In this document: piece after piece, positions 37,589 through 46,794 of the stretch
Position numbering within the stretch: position 1 is the stretch's first letter
Layout of the letters: each line of letters opens with the position of its first letter
Assembly (NCBI GenBank): GCA_963851025.1
Contig: CAWKOA010000010.1
Location: 186,001-250,000 of the forward strand
Origin: RYN-230 sp963851025
Lineage (GTDB): Bacteria > Actinomycetota > Actinomycetes > Streptosporangiales > Streptosporangiaceae
Reading direction: 5' to 3'
DNA length: 64,000 nucleotides
Made by a program: the position numbers and the translations under genes
Notes under the pieces: generated by a model
Told to the model about the DNA's origin: nothing
The model's database searches: none
The model's input: only the letters and a program-made list of their open reading frames with translations

Positions 37589-38035
37589 CTACGACGACGA
37601 CGCCGGGACCGGCCGGGTGTCGCGGGCCCGGACCGGCTCGCCGCACGCCCCGCACACGACCTGGGCGGCCAGGACCTGGCCGCAGGTGTGCTCCAGCACC
37701 AGCGGCGGCCCGCCGTCCCCGGCCAGGTACGTGTCGCCCCAGCGCATCAGCGTCACGATGACCGGGTACAGGTCCCGGCCGGCGGCGGTGAGGTGGTACT
37801 CGAACCGGGCCGGATGCTCGGAGTACAGCCGCCGCTCCAGGATCCCGGCCCCGGTCAGGGTGCGCAGCCGGGCGGCGAGCGTGTCCCGCGGCGCCCCGGT
37901 GCGGCGGATCATCTCATCGAAGCGGCGGTCGCCGAGGAACACCTCGCGCACCGCGAGCAGGGCCCATTTCTCGCCGACGATGTCGAGGGTGCGGGCCACC
38001 GAGCACGCCCGCGGCTGGCCGGCGTCTTCCTTCAT
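37589..38035 (-). CDS. HxlR-family transcriptional regulator
   Basis: 148 residues. The HxlR winged helix is plain: CSVARTLDIVGEKWALLAVR, then FDEMIRRTGAPRDTLAARLR and YHLTAAGRDLYPVIVTLMRW. The C-terminal third has paired cysteines (HTCGQ and CGACGEPV) that could bind metal or sense redox. Its ATG overlaps the stop of the upstream membrane gene (ATGA at 38035-38032), so the two are coupled. Confidence 0.92.
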   Translation of the reverse strand: MKEDAGQPRACSVARTLDIVGEKWALLAVREVFLGDRRFDEMIRRTGAPRDTLAARLRTLTGAGILERRLYSEHPARFEYHLTAAGRDLYPVIVTLMRWGDTYLAGDGGPPLVLEHTCGQVLAAQVVCGACGEPVRARDTRPVPASSS

Positions 38036-38544
38036 CGCCCCAGCGTACCGAGACGGTCGGGATTCTGGACGGACCCAGCCCCCGACCCAGCCCCCGACAG
38101 GCGCTGAGCCCGCTGGTGCACGACCAGGCGCTGGATACCCAGGCTCACGGCCAGGTAGAGCACGATGGTGGCGGCCCCCACGTTGCCGGTGCCGTGCCCG
38201 GCGACTAGGGCGTCGTACCCGAGGTGGGCGGCCAGCGCCACGACCCACAACGACGCGGTCACCCAGCTGCCGCGCGACCACGGCTGACCGTCCTGCAGCC
38301 AGATCCGGACCGTTGCCGCGCGCAGCACGCCGAACCCGGCGGCGAGCACCAGGCTGCCCGCCAGCGCGGCGTACGTCACCGCGCCTGCGTGGTGCTTCTG
38401 CACGAACTCGTAGGTTTCGATCAGCCCGATCACCCCGATGATCGCGGCCAGCCGCAGCCCGGAGGCGTTGACGGGGCGGGTGCGGAGCTGGCGGTAGATG
38501 AGCAGGGCCAGGACGGCTACGCCGATGACGATCTGGGTCACCAC
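38032..38544 (-). CDS. CcdC/DUF1453-like membrane protein
   Basis: About 170 residues with a GTG start six bases after GGAGAAG. Four or five membrane helices: TQIVIGVAVLALLIY followed by RQLRTRPV, then LAAIIGVIGLIETYEFV, VTYAALAGSLVLAAGFGVLR, SWVTASLWVVALAAHLGYDA and IVLYLAVSLGIQRLVV. The first helix followed by YRQLRTRPV is characteristic of the CcdC/DUF1453 group, whose function is unclear. It is coupled to the HxlR regulator downstream. Confidence 0.75.
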   Translation of the reverse strand: MVTQIVIGVAVLALLIYRQLRTRPVNASGLRLAAIIGVIGLIETYEFVQKHHAGAVTYAALAGSLVLAAGFGVLRAATVRIWLQDGQPWSRGSWVTASLWVVALAAHLGYDALVAGHGTGNVGAATIVLYLAVSLGIQRLVVHQRAQRLSGAGSGAGSVQNPDRLGTLGR

Positions 38545-38584
38545 GGCTATCTTCTCCGGGAGGCTGGGCGGGCAGGCGGGACGG

Positions 38585-38635
38585 GCACGGTGCACGGCAC
38601 GAGGGGCACCGTGCACCCCCTGTCGTGCACGGTGC
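38585..38635. promoter_or_regulatory. Three GTGCAC-centred repeats upstream of the CcdC/HxlR unit
   Basis: GCACGGTGCAC (38585-38595), GCACCGTGCAC (38606-38616) and GTGCACGGTGC (38625-38635). The second and third are perfect 11-base inverted complements around an 8-base spacer. They lie about 40-90 bases upstream of the GTG start, where a regulator such as the HxlR protein could bind. A stem in the leader RNA is also possible. Confidence 0.55.
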
Positions 38636-38705
38636 TCTGCCACGCTAAGCCGCCCCGGCGCCCCCGTCGTAGGCGCGCTGTCCTGGCCCGGGCATGACAA
38701 ATGTC

Positions 38706-38750
38706 ATGGCCAGGCTGGTCATGGCCAGGCTGGTCATGGCCAGGCTGGTC
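38706..38750. repeat. Three perfect tandem copies of a 15-base unit
   Basis: ATGGCCAGGCTGGTC repeated exactly three times, immediately downstream of the sigma factor gene. It is not inside a supported gene. Similar 15-base tandem arrays occur at 40366-40410 and 56026-56085. Confidence 0.9.
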
Positions 38751-38762
38751 AAGACACGGGGC

Positions 38763-39767
38763 TCAGTCCGGCAGCGTGCGCGGCAGGCCGAACCTGGGCA
38801 GCACGCTGTTGTCGAACCGGGTCAGCGCGCAGATCTCCGGGCCGGCCAGGGTGGCGACCAGCAGCCCGTTGGCGTGCGCCACCGCGGCATGCGGGTCCCG
38901 CACATAGATCCCGAACGCGGGCTGGCCGTTGGCCCGGGTGGCGATCAGCCGGTACTGGCGGCCGCGCCAGACCGCGGTGAAGAACCGGCCCGTCAGCTCG
39001 CGGCCCAGGTACTCCAGCGGCAGCGGCGGCATGGCCAGCAGCACGTCCTCGGTGAGCAGGGCCACGATGTCGTGCACCGCGCCGCTCTCAAACGCCTCGG
39101 TCAGCCGGGCCACGAGCTGCTGCTCGGCCGGGGAGCCGGGCGGCGGCGCGGGTTCCCGCTGCTCCGCCGGGCCCAGGCGGCGGGCCATCGCGGCGCGGGC
39201 CCGCTTGAGGGCGCTGGTCACCGACTCCTCGGTGGACTCCAGCATGCCGGCCACCTCGCTGGCCCGGAAGGCCAGCACGTCGCGCAGGATGAGCACGGCC
39301 CGCTGGCGGGGCGGCAGCAGCTGGAGTGCGGTCACGAACGCCAGCGAGATCGCCTCCCGCGTCTCGTACCGGGCCTCGGGGCCGGGCGCGCGGTCCGCGA
39401 GCCCTTCGAGCAGGGCGTCCGGGAACGGCTCCAGCCAGGTCACCTCGCCCAGCCTGGTGGGCTCCAGCGGCTCCGCCCAGGAGGGCGGGGATCCGGCCCG
39501 CGGGCGCCGGCTGCCCGAGCGCAGCGCGTTCAGGCAGCGGTTCGTCGCGATCCGGTACAGCCAGGTGCGGACCGAGGATCGCTCCTCGAACCCGCGCAGC
39601 CCCTGCCACGCCGCGAGCATGGTTTCCTGCAGCGCGTCCTCGGCGTCCTGCGCGGACCCGAGGATCCGGTAGCAGTGCACCAGCAACTCCCGCCGGTGCA
39701 CCCCGATGAGCTGGCGGAACGCCTCGCCATCGCCGGAGCGCGCGCGGGCGATCAGCTCCGTGGTCAC
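38763..39767 (-). CDS. ECF sigma factor with C-terminal SnoaL-like domain
   Basis: 334 residues with a GTG start. Region 2 is HCYRILGSAQDAEDALQETM followed by SVRTWLYRIATNRCLNALR. Region 4 is LPPRQRAVLILRDVLAFRAS then EVAGMLESTEESVTSALKRA. About 110 C-terminal residues form a SnoaL/NTF2-like domain (VARLTEAFESGAVHDIVALL, ending RFGLPRTLPD). This layout is the ECF41/SigJ-like class, in which the extra domain tunes activity and no classical anti-sigma gene is needed. The YCII-type gene upstream is divergent. Confidence 0.93.
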   Translation of the reverse strand: MTTELIARARSGDGEAFRQLIGVHRRELLVHCYRILGSAQDAEDALQETMLAAWQGLRGFEERSSVRTWLYRIATNRCLNALRSGSRRPRAGSPPSWAEPLEPTRLGEVTWLEPFPDALLEGLADRAPGPEARYETREAISLAFVTALQLLPPRQRAVLILRDVLAFRASEVAGMLESTEESVTSALKRARAAMARRLGPAEQREPAPPPGSPAEQQLVARLTEAFESGAVHDIVALLTEDVLLAMPPLPLEYLGRELTGRFFTAVWRGRQYRLIATRANGQPAFGIYVRDPHAAVAHANGLLVATLAGPEICALTRFDNSVLPRFGLPRTLPD

Positions 39768-40032
39768 GACCGCATCACCTCTTCTTCAGTTGCTTCCCCA
39801 CGGCTGCCCATACTGACCCCGGCAGGACCGGAAACTGGGCGCCGCCGGCCCGGCCTGCGGCTCCCGGCCGGCTCACCTGAAATCCCGCGCCGCGCCTCCG
39901 CCCGCGGCCGCCCAGTCTGCGGGCCGCCGCGTGTCAGCTTCTTCAGCAACGAAAAGCCACCCTCGCGGGCCCGTGACCCGCTCCGGATCCGGGCCTGACG
40001 CGGCGGGTGGCCCGTCACAGGAGGTGCTGACC

Positions 40033-40332
40033 ATGCCCACGTTCTTGTTTTCCTACCGGGTGCCGGCGGACTACCAGCTGGGCCGCCCGGAAGCGGCCGC
40101 CAGCTGGACCGCGTTCTTCGACGGGATGGGTGACCACGTGGTGGACCGGGGCCAGCCCGCGTCCCAGACCGCGGAGATCGGCCACTGCGGGGCGGGCACC
40201 CGGCCCGGCGGGTACTCGCTGATCTCGGCCGCGGACCTGGAGACCGCGCTCACGCTGGCCAAGGGCTGCCCGGCCCTGGCTGCCGGCGGGGTGCAGGTCG
40301 GCCAGCTCGCAGACCTGGGGCCCGTCGCCTGA
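40033..40332 (+). CDS. YCII-related domain protein
   Basis: 99 residues with the small ferredoxin-like fold of the YCII/DGPF group: MPTFLFSYRVPADY, ASWTAFFDGMGDHVV, then GYSLISAADLETALTLAKGC. GGAGGTG lies just upstream of the ATG. DGPF/YCII proteins are often encoded next to ECF sigma factors, as here (divergent, about 265 bases apart). The biochemical function is not known. Confidence 0.85.
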   Translation: MPTFLFSYRVPADYQLGRPEAAASWTAFFDGMGDHVVDRGQPASQTAEIGHCGAGTRPGGYSLISAADLETALTLAKGCPALAAGGVQVGQLADLGPVA

Positions 40333-40350
40333 CCAGGCCCGTCAGCCGGG

Positions 40351-41160
40351 TCAGCCATGCTCGCCGGGCTGGCCAGCACCGGGTTGGCCAGCACCGGGCT
40401 GGCCAGCACCGGGGCCGTGGCTCCGGTGGATGAGCCAGACGTTGGGTTCCCAGTACCGGCCTGTGTCCTGGTCACGGTCGATATGCACGGTGGCCAGGCC
40501 GGCCGGGAACACGTAGTCGCCGGTCTCCGGGAACTTCATCCCGGTCCAGGACTCCCAGTCCGCGACGTTCCCGGTGATGCGCAGTGAGCGGGGGAGGACG
40601 GGGCCCAGCCGGCCCCCGAGCCGGGTGTGCACCCGGATCCACGGGTCGAACGGCGTCCCGTCCTCCCGCGTCCAGCGGGCGTAACGCTCGATCGGGATGC
40701 CCGGGTAGCGCTCTTTCAGGTTCGGCCGGACCGGCGCGATGAGGTGGGCCAGACCGGCGCCGGAGGCCAGCCCGGCCATGGCCCGCAACACCGCGGCCGA
40801 CAGGCCGCGGCCCTGGTGGCGCGGCAGGATCTCGGCGGCCAGCGCGCACAGCGCCGTCGGTGTCCTGCCCGCGGCCCGCAGGGCGAACCCGGCCTGGATG
40901 GACGCGTCGATGCCCGGGCCCAGGGCCGCGTCGGTGCCGTCCCAGGCCACCGGGATGGTGTGACCCTCGGCCAGCACCTGTCCCGGGCCGGCGTCGTACA
41001 GCACGAACTGCCACTCGGGAAAGGTCTCGTACAGCCGGTCCCAGTACTGGTTGAGCACGTCGCCGTGCCGGTTGTACTCCGGCCACACCTCGGACGACAG
41101 GCCGCCGATGCTGTCCCACAGCTCGGGCCGCTCGCTGTACCGGATCATCTGCGGGGTCAT
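40351..41160 (-). CDS. GNAT-like N-acetyltransferase-fold protein with GAGQP tail
   Basis: 269 residues. The segment LCALAAEILPRHQGRGLSAA, then VLRAMAGLASGAGLAHLIAP, has the acetyl-CoA loop pattern (Q/RGxGLS) of a GNAT domain, flanked by less typical sequence. The last residues are three copies of the five-residue unit GAGQP encoded by a 15-base tandem repeat. The ATG overlaps the epoxide hydrolase stop (ATGA at 41160-41157), so the two are coupled. The substrate is unknown. Confidence 0.8.
   Translation of the reverse strand: MTPQMIRYSERPELWDSIGGLSSEVWPEYNRHGDVLNQYWDRLYETFPEWQFVLYDAGPGQVLAEGHTIPVAWDGTDAALGPGIDASIQAGFALRAAGRTPTALCALAAEILPRHQGRGLSAAVLRAMAGLASGAGLAHLIAPVRPNLKERYPGIPIERYARWTREDGTPFDPWIRVHTRLGGRLGPVLPRSLRITGNVADWESWTGMKFPETGDYVFPAGLATVHIDRDQDTGRYWEPNVWLIHRSHGPGAGQPGAGQPGAGQPGEHG
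40366..40410. repeat. 15-base tandem repeat inside a coding tail
   Basis: Three units of GGGCTGGCCAGCACC, the middle one with a single C-to-T change. They encode the GAGQP repeats at the C-terminus of the GNAT-like protein. Copy number could vary between strains without breaking the frame. Confidence 0.9.
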
Positions 41161-42338
41161 GGTGCCTGGCGGGCCGGCCGGAACACGTCGCGGAGCGTCT
41201 GCGCCAGCAGCGCGGGCTCGGCCACCGCCGGGAAGTGCCCGCCCCGGTCGTGCTCGGCCCAGGCGGTCAGCCGGAAGTACCGTTCGGCCAGCTCGCGGGG
41301 CGGCTTGGGGAACGGGACCCGCTCGCCGCCGAAGATACTGACCGCGGTAGGCACAGCGGGCGGGTCCCCGGGCGGCAGCGCCGTGCCGGGGTGGTGGGCG
41401 TAGGCCCAGTAGGGCAGCAGCGACGAGGTGATGGTGCCGGTGACCCAGTACAGGGTGAGCGTGCCGAGCAGCAGGTCCCGGCCGAACGCGGGCTGGCCGT
41501 CGCCGGTGACCGCGCTCCAGGCCGTGATCTTCTCCCCGATCCAGGCGGCCAGGCCGGCCGGGGAATCGTTCAGCGCGGCGCCCAGCGTGGACGGCTTGGT
41601 CGTGTGCTCGTGGGCGTACCCGCCTTCCTCCGCCGTCCACGCGGCCACCTCGGCCAGGAACGTCTCCTCAGCGGGGCTCCACGGCCGGGGTGGCGCGGCC
41701 AGTCCCGGCGTGGCCAGGTGGATGCCCGCGACCGCGGCGGGGAAGTCCCGGGCCAGCCACGCGGTGACCCCGGCCCCGAGGTCACTGCCGTGCGCGGCGA
41801 ACCGGGGGTAGCCCAGTCCCTCGGTCATCAGCCGGTGCCACAGCGCGGCCACCGCGGCCGCGGTGAGGCCGCCCGGCGGCGGGGTGGCGGAGAAGCCGAA
41901 CCCCGGCAGCGAGGGCACCACCACGGTGAACGCGTCCGCCGGGTCGCCGCCGTGCGCGGCCGGGTCGGCCAGCAGCGGGATCAGGTCCAGGTACTCGCAG
42001 AACGAGCCGGGCCAGCCGTGGGTCAGCAGCAGCGGCAGCGGGTCCGGGCCCTGGCCGGGCACGTGGACCAGGTGGATCAGCTGGCCGTCCACGGCCGCTT
42101 CCTGGTGGGTCAGCCGGTCCAGCCGGGCCTGGAAGGCGGCGGTGTCGAACGACCGCCAGTCCGCCAGCAGCGCTTCCAGCCAGGACCGGGGCACGCCGCG
42201 TTCCCAGCCGTCCCCGTCCGCCGCGGGCAGCCGGGACCGGCGCAGCCGTTCCCGCAGGTCGTCCACGGCGTCCCCGGCCAGGGTGACCCGGATGTCCCGG
42301 GTGCGCACTTCGCCCACCCAGCCAGCATGGCAGGCCAT
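41157..42338 (-). CDS. Epoxide hydrolase (EHN-domain alpha/beta hydrolase)
   Basis: About 393 residues. The N-terminal EHN region (DIRVTLAGDAVDDLRERLRR, VPRSWLEALLADWRSFDTAA) precedes an alpha/beta-hydrolase core with the oxyanion motif LLLTHGWPGSFCEYL and VVPSLPGFGFS. The nucleophile is expected in AHGSDLGAGVTAWLA (GSDLG, Asp); the late AEHDRGGHFPAV holds the histidine. It opens epoxides to diols. The ATG at 42338 abuts the terminator of the preceding gene; GTG at 42308 fits the domain start as well or better. Coupled to the GNAT-like gene. Confidence 0.88.
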   Translation of the reverse strand: MACHAGWVGEVRTRDIRVTLAGDAVDDLRERLRRSRLPAADGDGWERGVPRSWLEALLADWRSFDTAAFQARLDRLTHQEAAVDGQLIHLVHVPGQGPDPLPLLLTHGWPGSFCEYLDLIPLLADPAAHGGDPADAFTVVVPSLPGFGFSATPPPGGLTAAAVAALWHRLMTEGLGYPRFAAHGSDLGAGVTAWLARDFPAAVAGIHLATPGLAAPPRPWSPAEETFLAEVAAWTAEEGGYAHEHTTKPSTLGAALNDSPAGLAAWIGEKITAWSAVTGDGQPAFGRDLLLGTLTLYWVTGTITSSLLPYWAYAHHPGTALPPGDPPAVPTAVSIFGGERVPFPKPPRELAERYFRLTAWAEHDRGGHFPAVAEPALLAQTLRDVFRPARQAP

Positions 42339-42373
42339 GAAGGCCCCGGCGCGCTGGGCGCGCCGGGGCCTTC
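42339..42373 (-). terminator. Strong hairpin between MFS and epoxide hydrolase genes
   Basis: GAAGGCCCCGGCGCG (42339-42353), five-base loop, CGCGCCGGGGCCTTC (42359-42373): a perfect 15-bp stem. It begins 21 bases after the MFS stop codon and ends right at the possible epoxide hydrolase ATG. It should separate the two transcription units. Confidence 0.8.
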
Positions 42374-42393
42374 GGTGCTGGATACGGGACCGG

Positions 42394-44073
42394 TCAGGTA
42401 TCCCTGGTGGCGTCCTGGGGGTCGAGGGATTCGGGGGACACCGTGGCCTGGGCCGAACCCGGCTCGTCCAGCACCTCGGCAGACACCGTGGCCCCCGGGA
42501 CGGACATGGCCGCATCCGGGGCCTGGGTGCCCGCGTCGGCCTCCGGCCAGGTCTTCAGCTCCACCTGGGGGATGAGCCAGGAGGCGAGGAAGGCCAGGAA
42601 GGCGATCGGCACCGCCACCAGGAACACGGTCTGGATCGATTCCGCGTAGCCCGCCACGAAGCCCGCGTGCACCACGGCCGGCAGCTTGCTCAGCAGGGCG
42701 GGAGTGGCGTCCGCGCTGCTGAAGCCGGACGGGAGGGTCACCCCGTGCAGGTGGCTGGCCAGGTTCCCGATCAGCACGTTGGAGAAGATCGCGCCGAAGA
42801 TCGCGGTACCGAAGGACCCGCCGATGGACCGGAAGAACGTGGCCCCGGACGTGGCCACGCCCAGCTCGCTGTGCGGCACCCCGTTCTGCACGATGATGAC
42901 GAGCACCTGCATCACGCCGCCGATGCCCAGACCCAGCACCAGCATGTAGATCGCGTCCAGGTACGTGGGCGTGTGCACGCCCATCAGGTGCAGCAGGAAC
43001 ATGCCGACGGTCATCAGCGCGGTGCCCATGATCGGGAAGAACCGGTACCGGCCGGTCCTGGAGATGACCTGGCCGGAGCCGATCGACATGAACAGCAGCC
43101 CGGCCATCAGCGGCAGCAGGTACACGCCGGAAATGGTCGGCGAGATGCCCCGCACCACCTGGAAGAACGCCGGCAGGTAGGTGATGGCGCCGAACATCGC
43201 GAAGCCGACGATGAAGCCGACGACGCTGGTCACCGAGAACGTGCGCAGCTTGAACAGGTGCAGCGGCAGGACGGGCTCGGCAGCGCGGCGCTCGACCAGC
43301 ACGAACACGCCGATGAGCACGGCCCCGGCCGCACCCAGGATGTAGATGGGTGCCGAGTTCCACGCGTAAGTGGTGCCGCCCAGGCTGGTCAGCAGGATCA
43401 GCGACGTGGCGGCCAGCGACAGCACCAGGGTGCCGAGGTAGTCGATGACGTGGTGCACCTTGGTCAGCGCGCCGGGCACCTGGACGGCCACCACGGCCAG
43501 CGCGACCAGGCCGATCGGCACGTTGATGTAGAAGATCCAGCGCCAGGACAGGTTGTCCACGAAGACCCCGCCGAGCAGCGGGCCGATCACGCTGGACACG
43601 CCGAAGACCGCGCCGAACAGGCCGACGTAGCGGCCCCGCTCGCGGGGCGAGACGATGTCCCCCACGATGGCCTGGGCGCCGACCATCAGCCCGCCGGCGC
43701 CGAGGCCCTGCACCGCGCGGAACGCGATGAGCTCGAACATCGAGTGGCTGAGCCCGGACAGGATCGAGCCGATCAGGAAGATCACGATGGCGGCCTGGAA
43801 GAAGATCTTCCGGCCGTACTGGTCGCCCAGCTTGCCCCACAGCGGTGTGGACACCGTGGTGGCGAGCAGGTACGCGGTGATCACCCAGGCGATATGCGAT
43901 CCGCCCTGGAGGTCACCGACGATCGTCGGCAGCGCCGTGGACACGATGGTCTGGTCGAGCGCGGCCAGCAGCATGCCGAGCATCAGCGCGCCGATGATCA
44001 GGAAGATCCGCCGCTGGCTGAGCCCGGGCAGCGCGCTGCCGGGGGCGACGGCAGTGCTGTCTGGGGATGTCAT
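42394..44073 (-). CDS. MFS drug efflux transporter, DHA2 (14-helix) type
   Basis: 559 residues with 14 predicted helices. Motifs of the EmrB/QacA group are present: LDQTIVSTALPTIVGDLQGG (motif D1), WGKLGDQYGRK (motif A), AFRAVQGLGAGGLM and GVSSVIGPLLGGVFVDNLSW (motif C). It is a proton-coupled multidrug exporter. The ATG overlaps the stop of the upstream TetR gene (ATGA). The C-terminal 60 residues are hydrophilic and probably cytoplasmic. Confidence 0.94.
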   Translation of the reverse strand: MTSPDSTAVAPGSALPGLSQRRIFLIIGALMLGMLLAALDQTIVSTALPTIVGDLQGGSHIAWVITAYLLATTVSTPLWGKLGDQYGRKIFFQAAIVIFLIGSILSGLSHSMFELIAFRAVQGLGAGGLMVGAQAIVGDIVSPRERGRYVGLFGAVFGVSSVIGPLLGGVFVDNLSWRWIFYINVPIGLVALAVVAVQVPGALTKVHHVIDYLGTLVLSLAATSLILLTSLGGTTYAWNSAPIYILGAAGAVLIGVFVLVERRAAEPVLPLHLFKLRTFSVTSVVGFIVGFAMFGAITYLPAFFQVVRGISPTISGVYLLPLMAGLLFMSIGSGQVISRTGRYRFFPIMGTALMTVGMFLLHLMGVHTPTYLDAIYMLVLGLGIGGVMQVLVIIVQNGVPHSELGVATSGATFFRSIGGSFGTAIFGAIFSNVLIGNLASHLHGVTLPSGFSSADATPALLSKLPAVVHAGFVAGYAESIQTVFLVAVPIAFLAFLASWLIPQVELKTWPEADAGTQAPDAAMSVPGATVSAEVLDEPGSAQATVSPESLDPQDATRDT

Positions 44074-44769
44074 TCCTCGTCCTTTCCGGGCGCCGCCGTC
44101 CCCGTGACGGGGCGCAGTGAGCAGTGTTCGGGTAGTCCGTCGGCCAGGGCCTGGAAGGCCCGGTCGGTAAGCAGGTCCAGCGGCTCCGCGCCGCCGGAGC
44201 TGGCCCAGTAGACCGTGGTCGCGCGGATCACGGCGCCGGCGATGCCGGCCAGCAGGGCCGGGTAGGGGTCGCGGGCAGGATCGGTGCCCAGCCTTTCCGC
44301 GACGGCCTCGGCCATGGCCCCTTCGATGCTCGCCATGTGCGCGGACTGGGCCGCCCGCAGGTGCGGGTCAGCCCGGACCACCTTCATCCGGCGCAGCATG
44401 TCCTGCGGGTCGCCGCCCAGTTCGCCGAGTTCGTCGGTGACCTTGCGGGCCTCGATGGCCAGCGGCCTGGCGCAGTGCCTCCAGGGCCGGATCGCCCGGG
44501 GCCTGGCGCAGGATCCGCTCGCGCATCGCGCTGATCCGGTCGGGGTCCGCCCCGAACAGCGCGGCTTCCTTGGACGGGAAGTAGTTGAAGAAGGTCCGCG
44601 GTGAGACGTCGGCCGCCTCGGCGATGTCCTCCACCGTGACGTGCATGAAGCCGCGCTGGGCCACGAGATCCAGGGCGTGCCGGCGGAGCGACCGGCGGGT
44701 GGCGAGCTTCTTGCGCTCGCGCAATGAGGTCTGTGGTTCTGCCACCGGGGCGGTATCGGCCAGGGTCAT
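44070..44769 (-). CDS. TetR-family regulator of the efflux gene (frameshifted)
   Basis: The helix-turn-helix half is clear: RERKKLATRRSLRRHALDLV, then VTVEDIAEAADVSPRTFFNY. After DPALEALRQA the frame turns into Arg-rich nonsense, while IEARKVTDELGELGG and RRMKVVRADPHLRAAQSAHM continue in another frame to a stop that overlaps the MFS start. One extra base near 44460-44472 explains this. Corrected length is about 232 residues. I take the ATG giving MTLADTAPV, just downstream of a palindromic operator; an ATG at 44832 is possible. Likely an autoregulated repressor of the MFS pump, if the shift is a sequencing error. Confidence 0.8.
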
Positions 44770-44800
44770 GTTGCGCTCACTGAAAGCTGATAACTCATCG

Positions 44801-44823
44801 AATGTTGCGGTCAGGTCAACATT
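44801..44823. promoter_or_regulatory. Palindromic operator upstream of tetR-MFS
   Basis: AATGTTG (44801-44807) and CAACATT (44817-44823) form a perfect 7-base inverted repeat with a 9-base spacer. The minus-strand -35-like TTGACC overlaps it. Its position 30-50 bases upstream of the TetR start fits self-repression. Confidence 0.6.
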
Positions 44824-44959
44824 ACAGTCCATGCAAAAATTCCTGGCGGGCGGGGAGATTTTCCGGGCCGGACGGAGGCCGCACCGCGGGGGCCGGCGGA
44901 GGCCGCCGCCGGGCCTGGAGGGCCACGGCCCGTCCGGGTCGAGGGCCCCAGCCGGGCCC

Positions 44960-45022
44960 TTGACAGGGCCCGGAACGGGGTCTACGTTCAAGGGCAAACT
45001 AATAGTAAAGTTTCTTATTAGT
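44960..45022 (+). promoter_or_regulatory. Promoter and palindrome upstream of the GH18 gene
   Basis: TTGACA (44960-44965), 17-base spacer, TACGTT (44983-44988), a good vegetative-type promoter. Ten bases further, ACTAATA (44998-45004) and TATTAGT (45016-45022) form a perfect inverted repeat around GTAAAGTTTCT. This patch is strikingly AT-rich for this genome. It lies at the expected transcription start, so it looks like a repressor site. Confidence 0.65.
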
Positions 45023-45092
45023 TAGGTCAGCCCGTTCTTCCGCCCAGACGCGCCCGGCCCCGGGCGCCTGGACCCCGCCCGCTGGAGGACGT

Positions 45093-46794
45093 ATGAGAGC
45101 GCGCCCTGATCGCCGCCCCGGCCGCCCTGCTGCTGGCCACGTTCCTGACCGCAACGGCGGCGGCCGGCCCGGCGGCCGCCGCCGCCAACCTGTTAACCAA
45201 TCCCGGCTTCGAGACCGGCACGCTGTCCGGCTGGACGTGCGCGGCCACCGACCACGTGACGGCCAGCCCCGTCCACTCCGGCTCCGGCGCGCTGGCCGGG
45301 GCGGCCAGCGGCAGCGACGACGCCCAGTGCACGCAGACCGTGAGCGTGCAGCCCAGCTCGGCGTACACGCTGACCGGCTGGGTGCAGGGCAGCTACGTGT
45401 TCCTCGGCGACACCGGCACCGGCAGCACGGACACCGGCACCTGGACCGCCTCGGCCGCCGGCTGGCAGCAGCTTTCCACCTCGTTCACCACCGGCGCCTC
45501 GACCACCAGCGTCACCGTGTACGTGCACGGGTGGTACGGCCAGGGCACCTACTACGCCGACGACCTGTCACTCACCGGCCCCGGCGGGAGCGGCGGCGGG
45601 GGAGGAGGCGGCAGCGTGCCGGCCGCGCCGGCCGGGCTCACCGTCACCGGGACCACGGCCTCGTCCGTGTCCCTGTCCTGGACCGCCCCGGCGGGCACGG
45701 TCACCGGGTACACCGTGTACCAGAACGGCACCCGGGCGGCCTCGGTGACGGGCACCTCGGCCACGATCACCGGCCTGGCCGCCGCCACCACGTACAGCTT
45801 CACCGTGACCGCGTCCAACAGCGCCGGCGAGTCCGCGGCCTCGTCCGCGGTCCAGGCCACCACCGCCTCCTCCGGCGGCGGAGGGGGCGGGGGCGGCAGC
45901 CCGGGCAGTTACGTGGTCGCGCCGTACGCGGACATGACCAACAACCAGGAGCCCATGCTGAACGAGGCGGCCACCCAGGCCGGCCTGAAGGCGTTCAGCG
46001 CCGCGTTCGTGATCGGCAGCGGCTGCACGCCGATCTGGGGCGACACCCTTCCGGTCACTAACGATCCGACCGTGACCGGTGAGATCACCACGGCCGAGGC
46101 CGACGGCGCGCAGCCCATCGTGTCCTTCGGCGGCGAGTCGGGCAGCGAGCTGGCCGCATCGTGCTCCAGCCTCAGCCAGCTCACCGCGGCCTACCAGTCG
46201 GTGATCGCCACCTTGCACGTGACGCACATCGACTTCGACATCGAGGGGGCCGAGATCGCCTACACCGCCGACAACGCCCTGCGCTTCCAGGCCATCAACG
46301 CCCTGGAGGCGGCCAACCCCGGCCTGGTCGTGTCGGTCACCATCCCGGTGCTGCCCAGCGGGCCCGACGCCAACGGCCAGGCCTTCCTGGCCGCGGCCCG
46401 GGCGGCAGGCACCCGGATCGACGTCATCAACGTGATGACGATGGACTACTACGGAACCTGGGACACGGGCGGCCCGAACATGGGCGCCGACGCGGTGGCC
46501 GCGGCCCAGGCCACCCTGGCCTACGCGCGGACGCTATGGCCCGGCATGACCTACGCCAACATCGGCGTAACCCCGATGATCGGCCAGAACGACGACCCCG
46601 CCGAGGTATTCACCGAGGCGGACGCGCAGACCCTGGTCAGCTTCGCCACCCAGAACCACCTGGGGCGGCTCGCGTTCTGGTCGGTGGACCGGGACCAGTC
46701 GTGCGGCGGCTCGGCCAGCGGCCTGCCCGCCTGCTCGGAGATCAGCCAGCAGCCGCTGGACTTCACCAGGATTTTCCTGAAGTACACCGGCTGA
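45093..46794 (+). CDS. Secreted GH18 chitinase-like enzyme (frameshift in signal peptide)
   Basis: The best start is the ATG at 45093, five bases after GGAGG. The signal peptide and all later domains read in a frame one base off, so a shift is needed within about 45100-45106. Then come a signal (ALLLATFLTATAAAG), a carbohydrate-binding module (NLLTNPGFETGTLSGWTCAA), a Gly linker, a fibronectin type III domain (AGLTVTGTTASSVSLSWTAP), a second Gly linker and a GH18 barrel from VVAPYADMTN. The catalytic motif is THIDFDIEGAE (DxDxE) and the floor is INVMTMDYYGTW. It probably hydrolyses chitin or a related GlcNAc polymer outside the cell. About 566 residues. Confidence 0.88.

Noticed and set aside
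38706..38750. CRISPR-like array
   Set aside because: The units are 15 bases, directly adjacent without spacers, and there are no cas genes.
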